Shown here piece by piece: positions 36,353 through 47,635 of a DNA stretch of 64,000 bases. The position numbers and the translations under genes are program-made. The stretch covers positions 18,328,243 through 18,392,242 of the forward strand of contig OX419761.1 of NCBI GenBank assembly GCA_948567375.1, read 5' to 3'. Each line of letters starts with the position of its first letter. The first letter of the stretch is position 1. The DNA is from Lunularia cruciata (taxonomy: Eukaryota > Streptophyta > Marchantiopsida > Lunulariales > Lunulariaceae). The notes below the pieces were generated by a model. The model made no database searches and was not told the DNA's origin. It worked only from the letters and a program-made list of their open reading frames with translations.

Positions 36353-38700
36353 ATCTAGGAAAATGATAATAGATTTATCCAAGTATGGACAAAATATATT
36401 ATTAATCAAACTCATGATAGTAGCTAGTACATTGGTTTGGCCAAATGGCATCACAAGGTACTCAAATACCAAGTGACCATACCTTGTTTGGAAGGTTATT
36501 TTATGTATGTCTTCCTCTACAATCCTAATTTGGTTGTAACCGGTCTGTAAGTTAATTTTGGTGAAATGTTTTGCCCCGTTGAGTTGATTGAATAGGTCAT
36601 CTATGTGTGAGGTAAGGGATATTTATTCTTCACCATTTGTTAATTTAGGCCCCAATAGTCAATGCACATACGCATTGTACTGCCCTTCTTCTTCACAAAC
36701 AAGACAACAACCCCATATGGTGATATGCTAGGATGGATAAACCCCTTCTGCAACATATCTTTAATTTGAGCCTTACACTCCTCCAACTCATGAGGTGATA
36801 GTCAGTATGGAGCCTTACAAGGAGATGTCTTCTTAAGACGTATCTTGATTTCATGATCTACTCTCTTTTTTGGTGGTCATCTTGAAGGCAAGTCACACAA
36901 GAAGACATCCTGAAACTCATGGACCATATCTTTCAATCTCTCAAGAATTTGTCCATTGGGCTATGCATTATGGACTTCTCTTATTAGGCCCATGAAACAT
37001 CTATCTATCTTATAGATAAATGATATCCCTATAACATAAAGAGGTATTTCTTGCATATGTGATCTTTTTTTAACCCCAATGATATTCCATTGGTGAGTTT
37101 CTCACTAATTTCTTTCTCCAACTGGCTATGGGGTTGTAGTACTCCATTTATAACATGCCTAAGATTACATCATAATGAGCTAAGCATATCACTCACCACT
37201 CAATCTCTTCTTGATACTCTCCTATATATAGTGCTACCTTTCTAGGTCATGACTCAATCCTCTCTATCTGACCATTAGGTAACTCAACTTCTTTGTTCTC
37301 ATCCTTCTCTAGATCAATCTCCAATCTTATTGCAACAAAGCAAGACAGGAAATTCTTTGTTGCTTTGAGGTCTATCAATATTATTACCTAATTGCCTTCT
37401 AAGATTCCATTCACAACAATCAATTGTGATTTTGTCTGCCCCAACCTTGGTGCACTTTTCTTCTTCCTCCCCTCACTCTTTCTCTTCTCCATTGAACCAA
37501 TAAGGCCGTGAGGTATATTTATTGGAAATCTTTGTTTTCTTAATGATTTTCCTCATCCTACTCTTCAATTTGCCTCTCCATGTTGTTCAAAGATTGCATG
37601 TATGCAGGCAAAGTGCCTCTAAGAAGTCAAGCATGACAATTGATAGCTATGTGCCCAACTTGACTGTAATGTAGCAATAATGCTTTTTTGCTTGAATCCC
37701 TTCTCCTCATGGGACTAAATCTCTCCTTTCTTTGACCCATCCCCATTCTACTTGGATAGGTCATGCTCCTTGATCTTGGAACCAAATGTGCAACATTTGG
37801 TTCTATTTGGTTCCATTTGGTCCCAATCCTATGGAACTGGTCAACCAAAGTGTGGTCTTTCGAGCAAATAATGTTGAGTTAGGACTACCTCTTCACCTCC
37901 TCCAAGCACTTTTGATATTCTTTGAGCACATGCAATGGCATAAAAAACAATGCAAGGGTTTTGTACCATTAATTCTTGGTGAATTTGCTCTTTTAACCCT
38001 CATTTGAAATTATCTAGAGCTTTTGTTGGATTCATATTAGTTATCAAAACTTGCAAATCAAGAAATACCTCCATGTTCACTTGTATGGTGTTCTTTTGCT
38101 TCAACTACCATAGTTGAGTTTGAGCCATCTGCATAGAATCTATAGATTGAAAATTCTTTGGCAGCCCTTCTCGCATTTCCTTCCAAGTGATCTCTCTTCC
38201 TTCTACCAACATTGATCATTCTCAAGAGTTATACCATGTAAGTGCTTTATCAATCTAGTGCCCACGTACAAACACACCTACAAATGATTGGTGATCTCAA
38301 TTGTGAATAATCAAAAGTATTGATTCATTCTTGAAATTCAATTTCCACTACTCCCATAGAACATTGTCCCTTGTAAGGCTTGATGTTACATACCTTCTTC
38401 ATCCATCATAACAATATGGCTTCATTGTTGACCGAGTCATTGCCATGAGTGCCTCTTCAAGTACTTTGGCTACTGGTATTGGGGTTTGGGATAAATTTCC
38501 TCCTTGGATTAGTTGATCGTTCCTAAACATACATTTTTGACTTTGCAATGCCTCCATGGTCATCTTGATTTCTTGGAGATTATTCAACATTCCCTACATT
38601 CCTTGCATTAGATCTTGCAATTATGGATCCACAATTCTTATGCATGATAAATGCTCAATAACTACTTCCTCCTTCAATAGAGAGTTAATATGATCACTCA
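36353..38700 (-). pseudogene. Old gypsy element: gag, zinc knuckle, protease, first part of RT (broken)
   Basis: Minus-strand remnants in gypsy order. Gag at about 38,600-37,900 includes ITWKEMREGLPKNFQSID. A knuckle near 37,650 reads as HIAINCHA in one frame. A protease region follows. RT at about 36,800-36,353 has GSTMRMCIDYWGLN, KNKYPLPHIDDLFNQLNGAK and EYLVMPFGQTN, and stops at FLDD exactly where the younger element is inserted. The next residues (DILIYN) resume at 26,458. Frameshifts and stops are frequent. Confidence 0.78.
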
Positions 38701-39228
38701 AGAGGAGGTATGGAATATTGGGATTACCATTGAAACTTCAAATGCTGTCATCTGTTGATAACATTTCTCACCAAAATTGTACATTACAAAATCTCTAAAC
38801 ATCATTTCCAGTCTAACCACATAATAGATTTCTACTTGAATGTTGAAAGAGAGAGGATTGGATACATTCAGATCCATTGCATCATAAGAAGATGTAGATT
38901 GTCAAATCACACTCTCTATAATATATCACCATAGGTAAAATCACTAGGTTTGGTGAATTCATTACTATATCCATGAACTCTATTCCAAAATAGTAAACAA
39001 CATATACTCTCACTTGCTCATGCTGTATGTACATAATCTTGATATGGGATGGACTTGGAAAAAAAAGCAAAGTGCATGAAATCGTCATTGAGGACCTCAA
39101 TCTCATCCTCTCTCTAAAACAATCATAATCTAATGATTGCACTATGATTTCTCCCCTCAAAATTACTCAATCTCAATAGCTCATGTTCTTCCAAGAGGGA
39201 TGATACACTCTCTTGGATTGAAACCCAA

Positions 39229-39240
39229 GCTCTAATAACA
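39229..39240 (-). other. Primer-binding site of the old gypsy element
   Basis: The minus strand reads TGTTATTAGAGC directly after the 5' LTR, two transitions away from TGGTATCAGAGC. It fixes the orientation of the element. Confidence 0.7.
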
Positions 39241-39241
39241 T

Positions 39242-39836
39242 TATAATGTTCCAAGGATAGGAGAAATTTCAAGAGAAATACATGAGAAGAAACACAAAGC
39301 TTCACACTTAGTACTCTGATACCCCGAAGGAGCACCTTGTTTTTTTATATAGCAAAGAGTATTCTTTCAAAGGAAGCTCCATCCTTGGATCAAATATAGG
39401 GATTGGTGATATATCAACAAGCTCCACCCTTAGATTAGTTGTATGAATTGGTGATATGTTGGTTCTTGTCTTATTTGGTTGGTATAACAAATTTGATTAG
39501 ATGGAATCTTTAGAGAATCTTCCTATGAGTAGCTCAAAATTGCATGGGTGAGATACCATTGGAAAGCTCTCAATGAGACAAGTGGGGAGGAGCAGGTAAG
39601 TATTTTCTCCCAAGGGGCCCTCCATGCTTTTGATTTTCAAGGCCCAATTCCTCTACATAGGCTTCTAAAATTGGCTTTGAAGTTTTTAGGGTGTTTTTGG
39701 CTCTTGCACTATTAGTAGAAGTACTCTTCTAGTGACACCTCTATCTAATATATTTATTCAATTATATATAAATCCTTCTAGATGTTACCAAGCCAAATTT
39801 CACCTCTAGATAATATGTCTAGCTAATGGTATTACA
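39242..39836 (-). repeat. 5' LTR of the old gypsy element
   Basis: On the plus strand it runs from TATAATGTTCCAAGG to GCTAATGGTATTACA, so its minus-strand start is TGTAATACC. It belongs to the same LTR family as three solo LTRs in this window. Confidence 0.78.
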
Positions 39837-41022
39837 CAAGGACAAGAAGGATATCAATCTCAAATACAAAGGTTATTGTGGATAAGTTTGATGGGAAAAA
39901 TTTGGGTCATGAAAATTGAAGATGAAGGACATGCTTATATAACAAGGGATACAAAAAATCTAGGCAAGAAACTAGAAGAAAAGACTGATGAAGAATGAGA
40001 GGATGCCAATTTGAGGGTTGTCAACATGATTTGATTGAATCTTGTTGATGAATTCTTGTATAATTTAATGAATAAGGACTCAAAATTAAAGTTTTGGTTC
40101 AAGTTGGAGAGCTTATATATGACAAAGTCCTTGAAAAATAAACTATACTTGAAACAAAAACTCTATACATTGCGGATGAAGGAATGCCAAAGCAAAACCT
40201 CTATGAGTTGATGAGTATAGACCTAATCAAGAGGATAGGGATCCTAAGGCTTTTTTTATTAGAGGTTGGACAATGGACAAAAGAAAAATCAAAAGTAGAT
40301 CTAGGTCAAAGTCTAGATCAATCAGCATTACAGCCAAGTGTTGGATTTGTGGGGAAATAGTGCATTCCAAGAAAGATTGTATGGTTTGAAGGCTTGAGAG
40401 TAATAGAGAGAAAAATCATTTCTCAAATCAAGAAATCATACTAGAGTCATCTAGATCAACTTATGATGTTCTTTGTGTTACCCAAGATAGGGACAAGTTT
40501 GAAGTCTCATGGATACTTGATTTGGGTTGCTCTTAACACATGTGTCCAAAGAAAGATTGGTTTCATATATACCAACCAATTAACGGAGGATTTATTTTGA
40601 TATGGAATGATGTGGCTTATAAAGCCATAGAGATTGGTACAATACATATCAAGATGTTGGTGGTGTTGTGAGAACACTCATTGATTTGTGGCATGTCTTT
40701 GAGTTGCAAAAGAACTTGATCTCATTAGGTACGTTGGATTCAAACAACTAGAAGTGGAGAGAAAAAATAGCATTCTAAAAAATAATGAAAGGAGCATTGG
40801 TGGTGATGAAGAGCCATAAGATAGGAAACTTATACAAGCTGGTAGGAGATATTACTATAGATGGAGTGGCTATTTTAACTTTTGAAGACAAAGATCCCAA
40901 CAATTTGATGCATCTATGGCACCTACACCTCAGCCATATGAGCAAATGAGGCCTAAGTGAATTTTCCAAGTGACAATCATTGAAGAGAGTAAAAAATTGT
41001 AAGCTAAAATTCTATGAGCATT
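39837..41022 (+). pseudogene. Copia gag zinc knuckle and protease (broken)
   Basis: Plus-strand remnants: a basic run RKIKSRSRSKSRS and the knuckle CWICGEIVHSKKDC (about 40,334-40,377, CX2CX4HX4C). About 45 codons later comes the protease start WILDLGCS followed by HMCPKKDWF, where copia elements have WILDSG. The segment ends in the GAG-pre-integrase region at CKLKFYEH, where the solo LTR is inserted. Many stops are present. Confidence 0.75.
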
Positions 41023-41911
41023 TGTAATACTCCGAGGACAAGAGAAGAGAGAAAACATAGATTTCACACTCAATCATCCCATGCTCCAAAGGAGCACCTT
41101 CTCTTTATTATATAGACAAAGAGGATCTCCTCCAAGGAAGCTCCACCATAGGATTAGGCACACAGATAGGTGACATGTCAGCAAGCTCCACCCTTGGATT
41201 ACTTACTTGGATGGGTGACATGTCCGTCATGGTCCTATCTGGTTGATCAAACAAGCTTTGATCATAGGGAATCTTTTAGAGAATCTTCTTGTAGGAATCT
41301 CAGAATCATGTGGGTGAGGTACCATTGGAAAGCTCTCGACAAGACAAACCAAAGGAGAGGGAAGGCCATCATTTCTTCAATGGGGAGGGGAATCTTCACA
41401 TTTTTAGGCCTAATTCATCTATTTATGCCTCCAAAATTGCCTTCAAAGATCTTAGGCATATTTTGGTTCCTACTCTATTAGTAGATGTCCCCTTTCGACG
41501 ATACCTCTTTCTGATCTGTTTAGTCCATCATGTGTAAGATCATTCTAGATGTTACCCAACTAATTCTCACCTTTAAATCATATATCTAGCTGGTTGTAAG
41601 GTTTCCAAGTCTATTTTGGTTTATGTCCTATTTGTAAAAGTCTCCTTTTGGTGATACCTCTTTCTGATCTGTTTAGTCCATCATGTGTAAGATCATTCCA
41701 GATATTACCCAACCAATTCTCACCTTTAAATCATATATCTAGCTATTGGTTCTAAGGTTTTAAGCCTATTTTGGTTTCTGCACTATTAGAAGAAATACTC
41801 TTTTGGTGATACTTCTATTAGATCTATTTTGACCATCATGTATAACATCATTCCAGATGTTACCAAACCAAATTTCACATCTAGATCATATGGTTAGCTC
41901 TTGGTATTACA
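41023..41911 (+). mobile_element. Solo LTR (889 bp) of the old gypsy family, inserted in copia
   Basis: Starts TGTAATACTCCGAGG and ends CTCTTGGTATTACA, giving inverted TGTAATAC/GTATTACA termini. Flanks are GCATT (41018-41022) and ACATT (41912-41916). Removing the insert rejoins the copia codons for ...FYEHCV. It is longer than its relatives because its last 150-170 bp occur three times in tandem. No internal gypsy sequence is present. Confidence 0.88.
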
Positions 41912-43290
41912 ACATTGTGTGTCAAGAAACAAGCAAAGAGTAAGCTTTTCTATGGGAGTTCCTTGCATACAAGGAATTCTAGATTGTGTACATGTTGATG
42001 TTTAGGGATCAACACTTGTAGTTTCAAATCAAGAGCACTATACTTTGTATCCTTGATAGAAAACTATTCTAGGAGAGTATGGATCTATACAATGAAGTAG
42101 AAATCATAAGTTTTCTTGATCTTTAAGCAATGGAAGGTGATGATGGAGAAACAAACATGGAGAAAAGTTAAGTGCTTACATTTTTATAATGAAGGAGTGT
42201 ACACATCATGGGATTTTGATCACTTTGCAAGATTGATGCACCACTTTACTATACTTAATACTCCTAAAAAATGGTGTAGCAAAATGGAATAATTTTACAT
42301 TCTTGGAGAACGCTCAAAGTATGTTGAGAAATGATGGATTGGAGAAGAGCTTTTGAGCAGGAGCTATAAACACAATGTGTTATTTGGTTAATATTTCTCC
42401 ATCCATTGCTCTTGAGTGTAAGATGCTTATGGAGGAATAGACAAGTTAGCTTGTAAATTAATCTTCATTGAGAGTGTTTGGATGTAATGCTTACTTTCAT
42501 ATCTCAAAAGAACAAAGGATAAAGTTAGATCCTAAATCTAGGAATGCATATTCTTAGGATATGAGAAAATTGAAAAGGATTTAGATCATGGGATCTTATC
42601 AAATGTTATCTTGTTGTGAGTAGAGATGTAGTATTTGATGAGAGTAGTATGATGGAGAAGATTACTAACAACATGTGAACTACATAAAGATAATATTAAG
42701 TTTGAGATTATTCAAATGAAAGTTAAGGTATAGGAGGAAGAGATCTCTTCTCTCATAGATTCTCAAAATGATCCACCCAAAGCAAGAAGACACAAAGTTA
42801 TAGCAGAATGTAGGTATTGTGTTAGAGATCAAAGAATGCCATAGAGATATGAGCATTCTTTGGTGAGGAGAGAATTTTATGATCTCCTCACTCAAATGGT
42901 AAGCCTACTATGTATGGGGAGGCAATGCAAGATCTAGAGAGCCAAAGATGGCATGTTGCAATGGAAAAGGTGATGAAGTTTCTTGTTCAAACCCAAACTT
43001 GGAGACTTGACCGATTACCAATAAACAAGAAGACAATTTGTTGTAGATGGACACATCAAAAGAAAGAAGGATTTTAAAACACAAGTGGAGATAAATACAA
43101 AGCAAGGTTTGTAGCAAAAGGTATAACCAAAAATAAAGTATCAACTTCAACAAGATATTTTCTCTAATGGTAAAGATCTCTTCATTTGTGTATTATTGGC
43201 AATAGCTACTTTCCATAACTTGGAGTTAGAGCAATTAGATGTTACTAATGCATAACATGGGGGATTGAATGAAGAGATGCATCAGCTAGA
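41912..43290 (+). pseudogene. Copia integrase and linker to RT (broken)
   Basis: Continues the copia frame after the solo LTR: HCVSRNKQRV, then GILDCVHVDV near 42,000, resembling the first integrase Asp box. Degraded integrase follows. At about 43,200-43,240, LELEQLDVTNA resembles the RT A box (LDVKTAF). Stops are common. Confidence 0.65.
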
Positions 43291-43296
43291 GGTTTT

Positions 43297-44220
43297 GTGG
43301 TATCAAAGAAGGAGAACCTAGTTTATAGGTTACAAAAATCATTGTATGGACTGAAATATAGCCCAAGGTTATGTTATAAGAAGTTTGATTCTTTTATGTT
43401 AAAGCAAGGCTATAATTACAACAAGTCAGATTGCTACATATACATCAAAAAGGTGTATGTGACTAGCCATTTTGATTTGATTATCATTGTATTGTATGTG
43501 AATGATATGCTGATTGATATGGAGGATATAATAAAGGTAGAGAAATTAAAAGAACAATTACAAAAAGAGTTTGAGATGAAGAATTTAGAAACTTCCAAGA
43601 GAGTACTTGGAATTGAAGTACAAAGAGATAAGAGCAAGGGAAAACTTTGTATTTCACAAAGAAGGTACTTGGAGAAGCTATTTGTAGGCTTTGGTATGGA
43701 GAGTGCTAAACTTATGAATGTTCCAATAGCAAATCATTTCAAGATATCATTGAAACAATGTCCATCAAACGAGGAAAAGTTAAGATTGATGTCTAATATT
43801 GCTTATGCTAGTGCTACGAGGAGTTTAATGTATGAAATTGGCTATACTAGACCTCATATATCATACATAATGAGTAGATATATGTCAAATCTAGAGAAGG
43901 AACATTGTAAAGTAGTGAAGTGGACACTTTTCTACTTGAAAGGTATAATAGATATTTGCATTATATTTGATATGGAGCAAGGCCAAGGAGTGATGATTGG
44001 GTATGTGGATTCTGATTTTATTGGAGATTTAGACAAGAGGAGGCCCACAATAGGATTTGTGTTTACACTTGCTAGAGGTCCTATGAGTTGGAAGTCTGCT
44101 CTTCAACCTATTGTTTGCTCTTTCAGCTACAAAAGTAGAGTATGTGGCAACAACAACAACAATGAAAGAGGCTATATGGCTACAAGGGTTAGTCAAGGAT
44201 GCTGGAATTTTAGAAAATGA
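43297..44220 (+). pseudogene. Copia reverse transcriptase/RNase H, 307-codon open stretch
   Basis: The frame is open for 307 codons. It starts inside RT with VYRLQKSLYGLKYSPR and has VLYVNDMLI at the active site, where YVDD is expected; the first Asp is replaced by Asn. RNase H begins at GYVDSDFIGDLDKRRPT and continues through GPMSWKSALQ. A frame slip within the downstream TTEAEY region gives an asparagine run encoded by AAC repeats. The missing Asp and broken neighbours indicate an inactive copy. Confidence 0.85.
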
Positions 44221-44516
44221 AATCCAAGCTTTAGTGTGATAGCCAAAGTGCTATTCACTTGGCCGAGAATCAAGTGTTTTATTCTCAAACCAAGCACATC
44301 AAAGGAAGGCACCATTTTATGGACAAATGGTGAAGTCAATCTGTAGAAGAAGTGCATAGAGGTGAATGCAGCTAATATGTTGACAAAGCCTATCCCAATT
44401 GAGAAGTTCAAGTTATATATAACTTGCTCAATGTATGATGTTGTTGATTGAGATTATATTGCTGAACACTCTTAGAAGTTTTATTGGATAGATAGAATAC
44501 AAGCCAAGGTAGAGAT

Positions 44517-44956
44517 TTTTGAATATGTCTTGATATTCTATCAAGAGATGATCAATAATAAGATTCAACAATAAACAATCTACACGATCTTTGGTAGATA
44601 TATCTTCTAGATGGCAGTTGAGACAACTAGCATTTTGAGTTTAACTTAGGTTTTCATGGAAAAATATGATAGGAAAATCAAGAAGAGACCTATGAGAAAA
44701 AGACTATGAAGAACTTATGAGAATTTACTCATTTGTTCTCAATAGTTTTCAAGAGGTATTTATAGAAGTTGATCATTGAGTGAATATCAATGAACTTATA
44801 TAGCAAGAGTGTAGAAGCTTCCAAAAAGAAGACTGAGAGTGTTTGGCCATGGACATAGCTTCCAAGCTTGGAAGTGAACCACATATCATGTGTTATCATG
44901 ATGAATGTGTATTGTTTGATGAGTGTGTATATTCTTGATTCAGTGAAGTTACAATA
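44517..44956 (+). repeat. 3' LTR of the copia element
   Basis: Follows a purine-rich tract AAGGTAGAGA and starts TTTTGAATATG, where the 5' LTR has TGTTGAATATG. It ends GTTACAATA and is collinear with 23148-23569. Confidence 0.82.
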
Positions 44957-45558
44957 GAGCCCATAAGAGCTCACAATGCCCTCTAGGACATAGTGGTTCA
45001 AATCTTATGATCCACTTGTTCCTAAGTTCAAATTGAGCAATAGTTGGACTTGCAAAGACCCCTACCTTGAATGGTGAGGGCAAACATCATGTCTTTCATG
45101 GATGGCTGTTGTACCCTATTTGATGTGGTGGTCAAAAACCCACTCTGACCAGGGTTCTTGGTTAGAGCAAGCACACAAGTGGAGCTACATTGACCATTTT
45201 CGTGAGGAAGAAGGTGGATGACTATGCACCACTATTCACCTTTGTCCTATTGGCGGTGGAAATTTTGAACCATCTCCATCACCACTTTGATGGTCTTCTT
45301 TATATTCAATACAAGATTTCCTACAAAGGAGAGGAGCACTAGTTGTCTTGCCAACTATGCTGAACTCTTACTTTTGCTAGCAAATATCTATCACCTTATA
45401 ACAATCACAAGCATTAGGTATTCATTGACATGTATATGTGGTAGGAGTTCTTGATATGTTTAGACCTCTTTCTCCAACTACTAGATGTAATTTTGGAAGA
45501 TCTATACCATCCAATAAAGAATTATGTTACTTTGTTTATTTTCCATATAGTGCTTAAG
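44957..45558. other. Intergenic, nothing recognised
   Basis: Sequence beyond the copia element. A few patches read like decayed protein, but I assign no family. By position it should be the continuation of the DNA that lies left of 23,148. Confidence 0.4.
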
Positions 45559-46304
45559 TGTAATACCAAGAGCTAACTATATGATCTAGATGTGAAATTT
45601 GGTTTGGTAACATCTAGAATGATGTTATACATGATGGTCAAAATAGATAAGATAGAAGTATCACCAAAAGAGTACTTCTACTAATAGGGCAGAAACTGAA
45701 ATAGACTTGAGAACCTTAGAACCAGTAGCTAGACATATGATCTAAAGGTGAGAATTAGTTTGGTAACATCTGGAAGGATGTTACACATGATGGACTAAAC
45801 AGATCAGAAAGAGGTGTCACCAAAAGGGGACTTCTACTAATAGAGTAGGAACCGAGATATGCCTAAAATCTTTTAAGGCAATTTCGGAGGCCTAAACGGA
45901 TGAATTAGGCCTAAAAAATGTGCAGATTCCCCCCCCCCCCCCCCCATGAAAGAAAGGCTGGCCTTCCCTCCCCCCTGCTTTGTCTCGTCGAGAGCTTTCC
46001 AACAATACCTTACTCATGTGATTATGAGATTCCTACAAGAAGATTCCCTAAAAGATTCCCTTTGGTCAAAGCTTGTTTGACCAACTAGATAGGACCTAGA
46101 CCAGACATGTCACCCATCCAAGTAAGTAATCCAAGGGTGGAGCTTGATGACATGTCACCTATCTGTGTCCTAATCCTATGGTGGAGCTTCCTTTGAGGAG
46201 ATCCTCTTTGTCTATATAATAAAGAGAAGGTGCTTCCTTGGGACATCAAATGTTTGAGTGTGCAATCTGTATTTTCTCTCTTCTCTTGTCCTCGGGGTAT
46301 TACA
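45559..46304 (-). mobile_element. Solo LTR (746 bp) with perfect 5-bp target-site duplication
   Basis: TGTAATACCAAGAGC to GGGGTATTACA, flanked by TTAAG on both sides (45554-45558 and 46305-46309). It belongs to the old gypsy LTR family and lies in reverse orientation to the copy at 41,023. A run of 17 C (45929-45945) lies inside. No internal domain remains, so it is a solo LTR formed by LTR-LTR recombination. Confidence 0.92.
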
Positions 46305-47635
46305 TTAAGCCATTATTTCTCCTCAGCTTTTGGACACTTTTGGTTGGGATCTTTGGCTTGTTTCCTCCATCTATACTTCTAAATGCTTTACTACTCTTTT
46401 TTTTTTCCTTCCGGGTATTCCATTTGGCCTTCTGGCCGCTTTCACCTTTCATGTGCTCAAGAAAAAGGTGACCACGTAGAACACATGAAGGATGAAGGAT
46501 GTGAAGACCCCATCAAGCTATGCAAGGTAGAGACAAAAGAGGTAAAATGGGACTATGCACAATAGTATCTTCATGTGCTCTAGTTGTTCACTTATTGGAT
46601 ACAATGAAAGGGATTAAGTCACAACAATAAAGATATTTAACATAAATGAAATATTCAAGATATTTCAAACACGAGAAGCTTATTACTCATCAATTTGGTG
46701 AGGTGGTTCATTAATGCCTTTGCACCAACTTTTCTTTAATATACTCATTTTTGTAACTAATGTAGATGATACTATTTCAATCCAACGACTTTTGGAGATG
46801 CTTTAGTTAATTAATTACTATAGATTACACTAATGCATACTAATTAAGAATCCACATTGTTGAAGAATTAAAATAATTAATGTGGATTTATAATGTTCCA
46901 AAAATAAAATTTAATAATTTATACAATATTATCAAGTACACAAATAAAAAAGATTTATAGAGTAACATAGTTAGTAGGGAAAAAACGTTGTAAATTTCAA
47001 TTTTATTCAATCTAAATTAGAAACTAAGCTTGTAGACCATTAGTAAAGCTTATAAACATTCTCTAGATTGAAAGCAATACTTTTGACTCTTGAAAAATAT
47101 ATGGTACAATAAATCATTAATATCATTATGCTCTTATTTTTATTTAGAGACCTTTTCTGTATTTTCACTATGAATGTGTAATATTCTAGAAATTGAAATT
47201 TTAATTCGTAGCTAAATTAGTGTTAACTTTTTTTATTCGAAGTCTCTACTAATATGGACCACCGTATTACAGATCCACACTAGTTACGATAAAGAGTGTA
47301 ATTGAAGCTTTAATAGTTATGGAACATTTTTTCTTCTTGGGTTTTCCAAATATTCATACTACAACTTCATAATTTCAGATCAAATAATGCTGTAACTGAA
47401 CAAGACTGGTCTTTATTGTAGTCAGTGTCACATGTGTTTTTCCGCAATCTCCTCATGTCCACTTCAGCACATTAAGAGATTTTACAACTGCGCTGAACTG
47501 CAGTTGAACGGTGTAGACATCGCTGGCTTTAAGAGATCACTACCATAGTAAAGTACCGTTCACCTAAAACGTCTTGTAATTTCAGTACACAGTGAACGCT
47601 CGCTCAGTGAAGAGAGATTCATAATTCATCCTTTC
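46305..47635. other. Upstream region of the PLP-enzyme gene
   Basis: AT-rich DNA with one dispersed repeat copy (46458-46560). The last 250 bp are less AT-rich and should contain the promoter and 5' UTR of the gene starting at 47636. No core element can be placed with confidence. Confidence 0.4.
46458..46560 (+). repeat. Copy of the dispersed GGGGCTAAGCCCC repeat family
   Basis: Contains GGTGACCACGTAGAACACAT, then GAAGACCCCATCAAGC and GAGACAAAAGAGGTAAAATG, collinear with 19432-19545. The palindrome is degraded to GGGACTATGCAC. Confidence 0.7.

Larger units (their letters stand above)
23629..39836 (-). mobile_element. Old Ty3/gypsy chromovirus nested in the copia element
   Basis: Minus-strand gypsy domains lie on both sides of the younger insertion: gag, zinc knuckle, protease and the first part of RT at 36353-38700, then the rest of RT, RNase H, integrase and chromodomain at 24230-26458. 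LTR-like ends lie at 23629-24187 (3') and 39242-39836 (5'), with a primer-binding site beside the latter. Removing the nested element leaves about 6.3 kb, a normal size. The two LTRs differ by very roughly one base in five and no target-site duplication is visible. The pairing therefore depends mainly on domain order and the primer-binding site. Confidence 0.75.
23148..44956 (+). mobile_element. Ty1/copia LTR retrotransposon, host of the nested stack
   Basis: Related LTRs lie at 23148-23569 and 44517-44956. Between them are a tRNA-Met-like primer-binding site, a CCHC gag, an aspartic protease, integrase and RT-RNase H in copia order on the plus strand, and a purine-rich tract just before the 3' LTR. 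Flanks are GAGCA on the left and GAGCC on the right, consistent with a 5-bp target-site duplication carrying one change. The element is interrupted by a gypsy element at about 23,629-39,836 and by a solo LTR at 41,023-41,911. Without these it is about 4.7 kb, a normal copia size. Its frames are broken throughout. Confidence 0.85.

Noticed and set aside
43297..44220. Copia RT open frame as a functional gene
   Set aside because: The active site reads YVND instead of YVDD, the surrounding gag, protease and integrase are broken, and a frame slip occurs in RNase H.
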